From NCBI RefSeq assembly GCF_001553005.1, contig NZ_KQ959906.1, positions 1 through 20,421 of the forward strand: a stretch of 20,421 nt of DNA, in the 5' to 3' direction. Every line of letters begins with the position of its first letter. Positions within the stretch are counted from its first letter, which is position 1. Below the pieces are notes generated by a model. That model was not told where the DNA came from. It was given only the letters and a program-made list of their open reading frames with translations, and searched no databases. Made by a program: the position numbers and the translations under genes. This document shows, piece by piece, positions 18,197 through 20,421 of this stretch. The DNA comes from Gemelliphila asaccharolytica. GTDB lineage: Bacteria > Bacillota > Bacilli > Staphylococcales > Gemellaceae.

Positions 18197-18223
18197 TGTT
18201 TTCTCCTTTTTTTTTCTAATAAT

Positions 18224-18252
18224 ATTTTACTTTATATTAGATTAATTAACAA
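18224..18252 (-). promoter_or_regulatory. Promoter of upp, -35 inside the direct repeat
   Basis: On the minus strand, -35 TTGTTA (18252-18247), a 17-base spacer and -10 TAAAAT (18229-18224), giving a short leader. Most of the -35 box, and the hairpin upstream of it, belong to the 52-base repeat at 18244-18295. The boxes each differ from consensus by one or two bases. Confidence 0.6.
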
Positions 18253-18295
18253 GTTCTTTTAAAAATTCTCACCTTTAGTGAAGAGGGAGATTTTT
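18244..18295 (+). repeat. 52-bp perfect direct repeat, copy 1 (upp side)
   Basis: Identical over 52 bases to 19014-19065, offset 770 bases, and flanking the toxin-antitoxin operon. It starts AATTAACAAGTTC and ends GAGGGAGATTTTT. Its right part folds into a hairpin: AAAAA-TCTC-CC pairs with GGGAGATTTTT with two single-base bulges and an 11-base loop. Six T follow here, so on the plus strand it resembles a terminator. It could be an attachment-like site, a dispersed repeat unit, or a duplication product. Confidence 0.9.
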
Positions 18296-18307
18296 TCTTG
18301 TACAACC

Positions 18308-18362
18308 AAAAAAAAGCTAGGATATTAAAAGCAAAAATTATTTTTTGTTTTTTTATATCCTA
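18308..18362 (-). terminator. Terminator of the toxin-antitoxin operon
   Basis: On the minus strand TAGGATAT pairs with ATATCCTA (18355-18362 with 18318-18325), the A- and T-rich interior can also pair, and the stem is followed by a U tract (eight A at 18308-18315 on the plus strand). It begins 24 bases after the toxin stop. Confidence 0.8.
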
Positions 18363-18385
18363 ACTTTAAAAATTTATTTATCTTT

Positions 18386-18658
18386 TTAAAATAAATCGCT
18401 ATGACTGCCTGTTCTAGTTAAATATAATATTAACTCCTCGTCTGAAATTTCATAAATCAAGAGCCAATCAGGAGTAATATGACACTCTCTACAGCCTTTA
18501 AAATTGCCAAGCAAACTATGGTCTTTATACTTATAAGGTAGTTTTTCTCCTCCAGCTAAAATCACTAGAACTGTTTTTAATAATGATAAATCATAGCCTC
18601 TTTTTTTTATTTTTTTTAAATCTTTTTGAAATTTTACAGTCGGTCTAATCTTGTACAT
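18386..18658 (-). CDS. YafQ-type mRNA interferase toxin (RelE/ParE superfamily)
   Basis: 90 residues, the usual toxin size. The fold pattern is MYKIRPTVKFQKDLKKIKKRG, LLGNFKGCRECHITPDWLLIYEI, then LYLTRTGSHSDLF. Catalytic residues known in E. coli YafQ (His50, His63, Asp67, His87) have counterparts at His47, His60, Asp64 and His86, and Trp65 and the terminal Phe90 are also present, so the toxin looks intact. YafQ proteins cleave mRNA on the ribosome at specific codons. The start ATG 18658 lies inside the end of the antitoxin gene (14 bases of overlap) with AAGGA eight bases upstream, so the two are translationally coupled. The terminator follows closely. Activity is not shown by sequence alone. 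Confidence 0.92.
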   Translation of the reverse strand: MYKIRPTVKFQKDLKKIKKRGYDLSLLKTVLVILAGGEKLPYKYKDHSLLGNFKGCRECHITPDWLLIYEISDEELILYLTRTGSHSDLF

Positions 18659-18911
18659 ATAATACGTCCTTCATCATTTCATCGACACTATCATAAGTTT
18701 TCCCAATTGATGAATCTTTTTTCATGTTTTTAACTTCCTTAATAGCCTCTATAGTTTCTATATTGGGAGTTTCATATTCAATTACATATTTCATATATCT
18801 GATAATATTTCCTTTTACATTTTCATGATTTTTTACTACTATGCTTTTATAAGCATCATATGTTTTTCTATCCATAGAAAATGAACAAGTAACTGTTTTT
18901 TTGTTATCCAT
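18645..18911 (-). CDS. RelB/DinJ-type antitoxin
   Basis: 88 residues, upstream of the toxin in the usual antitoxin-first order. The N-terminal half (TVTCSFSMDRKTYDAYKSIV) resembles the ribbon-helix-helix DNA-binding domain of RelB/DinJ proteins, with the strand CSFSMD. The C-terminal part (NIETIEAIKEVKNMKKDSSIGKTYDSVDEMMKDVL) is the typical toxin-wrapping segment. It should neutralise the YafQ-type toxin and, with it, repress its own promoter. The start ATG 18911 has AAGGAG upstream. Upstream of it lie two palindromes near the predicted transcription start that are suitable operators. Confidence 0.9.
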   Translation of the reverse strand: MDNKKTVTCSFSMDRKTYDAYKSIVVKNHENVKGNIIRYMKYVIEYETPNIETIEAIKEVKNMKKDSSIGKTYDSVDEMMKDVLYVQD

Positions 18912-18941
18912 ATTCTTCGCTCCTTATCTTCCAAGAAAAAA

Positions 18942-18965
18942 TTACTTAGTAACATTACTTAGTAA
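18942..18965. promoter_or_regulatory. Tandem operator palindromes of the toxin-antitoxin operon
   Basis: TTACTTAGTAA occurs twice (18942-18952 and 18955-18965), 13 bases apart, each a palindrome. They lie from just after the -10 box through the expected transcription start, so a bound ribbon-helix-helix antitoxin would block transcription. Confidence 0.65.
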
Positions 18966-18969
18966 TTAA

Positions 18970-18998
18970 ATTGTAATTTAAATATATAAATTTGTCAA
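18970..18998 (-). promoter_or_regulatory. Promoter of the toxin-antitoxin operon
   Basis: On the minus strand, perfect -35 TTGACA (18998-18993), a 17-base spacer and -10 TACAAT (18975-18970). The transcription start would be near 18963, inside the operator palindromes, giving a leader of about 50 bases. Confidence 0.8.
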
Positions 18999-19013
18999 AT
19001 TTATAAAAATCTC

Positions 19014-19065
19014 AATTAACAAGTTCTTTTAAAAATTCTCACCTTTAGTGAAGAGGGAGATTTTT
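19014..19065 (+). repeat. 52-bp perfect direct repeat, copy 2
   Basis: Identical to 18244-18295. It lies upstream of the toxin-antitoxin promoter. Just before it, AAAAATCTC (19005-19013) is the exact reverse complement of the repeat's last nine bases (19057-19065), so this copy can form an additional outer stem that copy 1 cannot. Beyond the repeat ends the two copies diverge at once (T versus C on the left, T versus G on the right). Confidence 0.9.
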
Positions 19066-19288
19066 GCAGTTTTAATTATAGTTTTATTAATTCAAATTTT
19101 AATCGTTTTACTTTTTATTAGAAAAGTTTTGAAATAGTTTCCTGCTAGATAAGATAAAATGGACATTGAGAAGAAAATTTTTAATTAAACAGTTATTTTA
19201 AAGATATTTTTGCGTTATAGTAGAAAATTTTAATTTTTTTTAGTATGATTAGTGTAAATATTCAATGACTAATTATGAGGAGAAGAAA
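19066..19288. other. Intergenic region with possible promoter for the membrane protein
   Basis: No gene is seen; a nine-codon frame at 19159 is not convincing. A weak plus-strand promoter is possible: TAGAAA (19221-19226), 17-base spacer, TATGAT (19244-19249), about 40 bases before the start at 19289. It is otherwise AT-rich sequence. Confidence 0.4.
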
Positions 19289-19813
19289 ATGTTTAATATT
19301 AGAGAAAAAAATAAAATTCTTTTTTATTTTTCTATTTACTTATTTTTTTATTTTTACAATGCTTTAGCTAACCCTTTTGCTTCTGCTAATATTTTACAAA
19401 TTATTTTTATTTTTGCCTTTTTAGCTGTAAGTTATTTTGTTATTTATACTTTGAGAAGTTCTAATTATTATAAAATTTCTACCATTAACAATGTCCAAAG
19501 TTCTATTTTTTTAATTTTGGTCTTACTTATAGTTTTTTCTCCAGCAAGTCTTTTTGGGGAGTATAATTTTACTGTTCCTAGACTGATAGCAATACTGATA
19601 ATAATAGTTTGGTTTTTTATTACTTCTAATTTTGCTAAAAAGGCAAATATTAGTTTGTTTTTACCTATAGTTCTTTTTATTCCTACTTTAGTTCAAGCTA
19701 TTTTAATGAGTATTCCTTTAACTTTAAAACTTTATTTAGTTTTTCCTTATTTAACTGAAGTTCTTACTTTAATAGGTTTTATTATTTATAGAAGTTATTT
19801 TTTTAAAAAATAA
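19289..19813 (+). CDS. Hypothetical membrane protein, about six transmembrane helices
   Basis: 174 residues from ATG 19289, chosen because AGGAG lies six bases upstream; an in-frame ATG at 19265 has no such site. Six hydrophobic stretches are seen at about residues 10-28, 34-54, 72-88, 97-115, 120-140 and 147-168. A basic start (NIREKNK) and a basic end (FKK) suggest both termini are inside by the positive-inside rule. I recognise no family and see no catalytic motif; it could be a transporter-like or membrane-integrity protein. It is transcribed away from the toxin-antitoxin operon and upp, and is followed by its own terminator, so it is probably a single-gene unit. Confidence 0.8.
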   Translation: MFNIREKNKILFYFSIYLFFYFYNALANPFASANILQIIFIFAFLAVSYFVIYTLRSSNYYKISTINNVQSSIFLILVLLIVFSPASLFGEYNFTVPRLIAILIIIVWFFITSNFAKKANISLFLPIVLFIPTLVQAILMSIPLTLKLYLVFPYLTEVLTLIGFIIYRSYFFKK

Positions 19814-19826
19814 TATTTGATAAATT

Positions 19827-19853
19827 GGCACTGAGATTATTTTTCTTAGTGCC
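19827..19853 (+). terminator. Terminator of the membrane protein gene
   Basis: GGCACTGAGA (19827-19836) pairs with TCTTAGTGCC (19844-19853) around a 7-base loop, with one G-U pair; T-rich sequence follows. It lies 14 bases after the stop codon. Confidence 0.85.
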
Positions 19854-19897
19854 TTTAAAATTTTTTATTTTTTCCCACCATTTTTTTAAAAATATAG

Positions 19898-19903
19898 TAT
19901 AAT
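19898..19903 (+). promoter_or_regulatory. Possible -10 box of the DUF819 gene
   Basis: TATAAT lies about 35 bases before the start at 19938, between the preceding terminator and the ribosome binding site. No good -35 box is at the matching distance, so the promoter is only suggested. Confidence 0.4.
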
Positions 19904-19937
19904 TATCTAATAATTATAAATTTTAGGAGGATTTCTT

Positions 19938-20421
19938 ATGATTAGCCAGGATAATACTTGGGTTTTGTGGGCTATAATTTTGCTTATAGCTGCTATTAGC
20001 ATTTATTTAGAAGATAAATTTACATGGGCTCAAAAAATAAGCGGAGCTATTATCGCCCTTGTTTTAGCTGCTCTTCTTAGTAATTTGAATGTTATTCCTT
20101 ATGAGTCAGAAGTTTATGATTCTATTTGGGGATATGTTGTCCCTCTTTCTATTCCTATTTTACTTTTTCATTGTGATATTAAGCAAATTTGGAGAGAAAG
20201 TGGAAGAATGACCATTATATTTTTGATTAGTTCTTTAGGTACTATGATTGGGGCTGCTGTCGGTTATGTTTTACTTCGTAACCATATTCCAGTTTTAAAC
20301 CATATTGCAGGTATGATGAGTGCTTCTTATATTGGGGGAGGAGTTAATTTTGTAGCTGTTGCTTCATCTTTTAACATTCCATCAGAGCTGATTTCTGCTG
20401 CTACTGTAAGTGATAATTTAC
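19938..20421 (+). CDS. DUF819/YjcL-like membrane protein (5' part, runs off the right edge)
   Basis: 161 codons are in the window. The start ATG 19938 has AGGAGG about eight bases upstream. The visible part begins with a hydrophobic helix (WVLWAIILLIAAISIYL), then helices at IIALVLAALLSNL, VVPLSIPILLF and IIFLISSLGTMIGAAVGYVLL. The segment FHCDIKQIWRES followed by GMMSASYIGGGVNFVAVA matches my memory of DUF819 proteins such as Bacillus subtilis YjcL, polytopic membrane proteins of uncertain function with transporter-like topology. Being cut by the window edge, its length and integrity cannot be judged. A terminator before it makes it a new transcription unit. Confidence 0.85.
   Translation, partial: MISQDNTWVLWAIILLIAAISIYLEDKFTWAQKISGAIIALVLAALLSNLNVIPYESEVYDSIWGYVVPLSIPILLFHCDIKQIWRESGRMTIIFLISSLGTMIGAAVGYVLLRNHIPVLNHIAGMMSASYIGGGVNFVAVASSFNIPSELISAATVSDNL

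Noticed and set aside
18244..19065. CRISPR-like array from the two 52-bp repeats
   Set aside because: There are only two copies, the interval is 718 bases and contains genes, and no cas genes are seen.
18244..19065. Insertion sequence flanked by terminal repeats
   Set aside because: The repeats are direct, not inverted, no transposase is present, and no short target duplication is visible outside them.

Overview
This looks like chromosomal DNA of a very AT-rich, low-GC Gram-positive bacterium of the Bacilli. The evidence is strong AGGAGG-type ribosome binding sites, TTGACA/TATAAT-type promoters, the gene order upp-atpB-E-F-H-A-G-D-C (subunit a before c, as in Bacillus and Staphylococcus rather than Streptococcus), and a giant modular surface protein. 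A Gemella-like organism is my best guess from protein character. It is an inference, not a database match.

Layout. (1) 1-10062, minus strand: the first 3,354 codons of one uninterrupted gene for a giant secreted surface protein. The gene runs off the left edge, so its C-terminus and any cell-wall anchor are not visible. It has a signal peptide, two unique globular regions, two arrays of about 80-residue Y-x-D-G-S modules, about eight three-helix GA-like modules, two FIVAR-like modules and a large block of Ig-like and Rib-like modules that includes a 366-residue super-repeat. It has its own strong promoter. (2) 10063-10716: intergenic, with that promoter, a 14-nt homopolymer and the atp operon terminator. 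(3) 10717-17111, minus strand: the complete eight-gene F1Fo ATP synthase operon, with a promoter upstream. Its gamma gene appears to carry a one-base deletion close to its TTG start. (4) 17567-18196, minus strand: upp, uracil phosphoribosyltransferase. (5) 18244-19065: a RelB/YafQ-type toxin-antitoxin operon with its own promoter, tandem operator palindromes and terminator, lying between two perfect 52-bp direct repeats. (6) 19289-19813, plus strand: an unrecognised six-helix membrane protein with a terminator. (7) 19938 to the right edge, plus strand: the start of a DUF819/YjcL-type membrane protein.

How it fits together: the ATP synthase, probably H+-coupled from the c-subunit sequence, and upp form the conserved housekeeping core. 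The giant adhesin on one side and the repeat-flanked toxin-antitoxin cassette on the other are accessory. The most notable points are the 770-bp repeat-flanked cassette, whose repeat also supplies the -35 box of the upp promoter, the apparent atpG frameshift, and the architecture of the giant protein. I found no rRNA, tRNA, CRISPR array or recognisable transposase.
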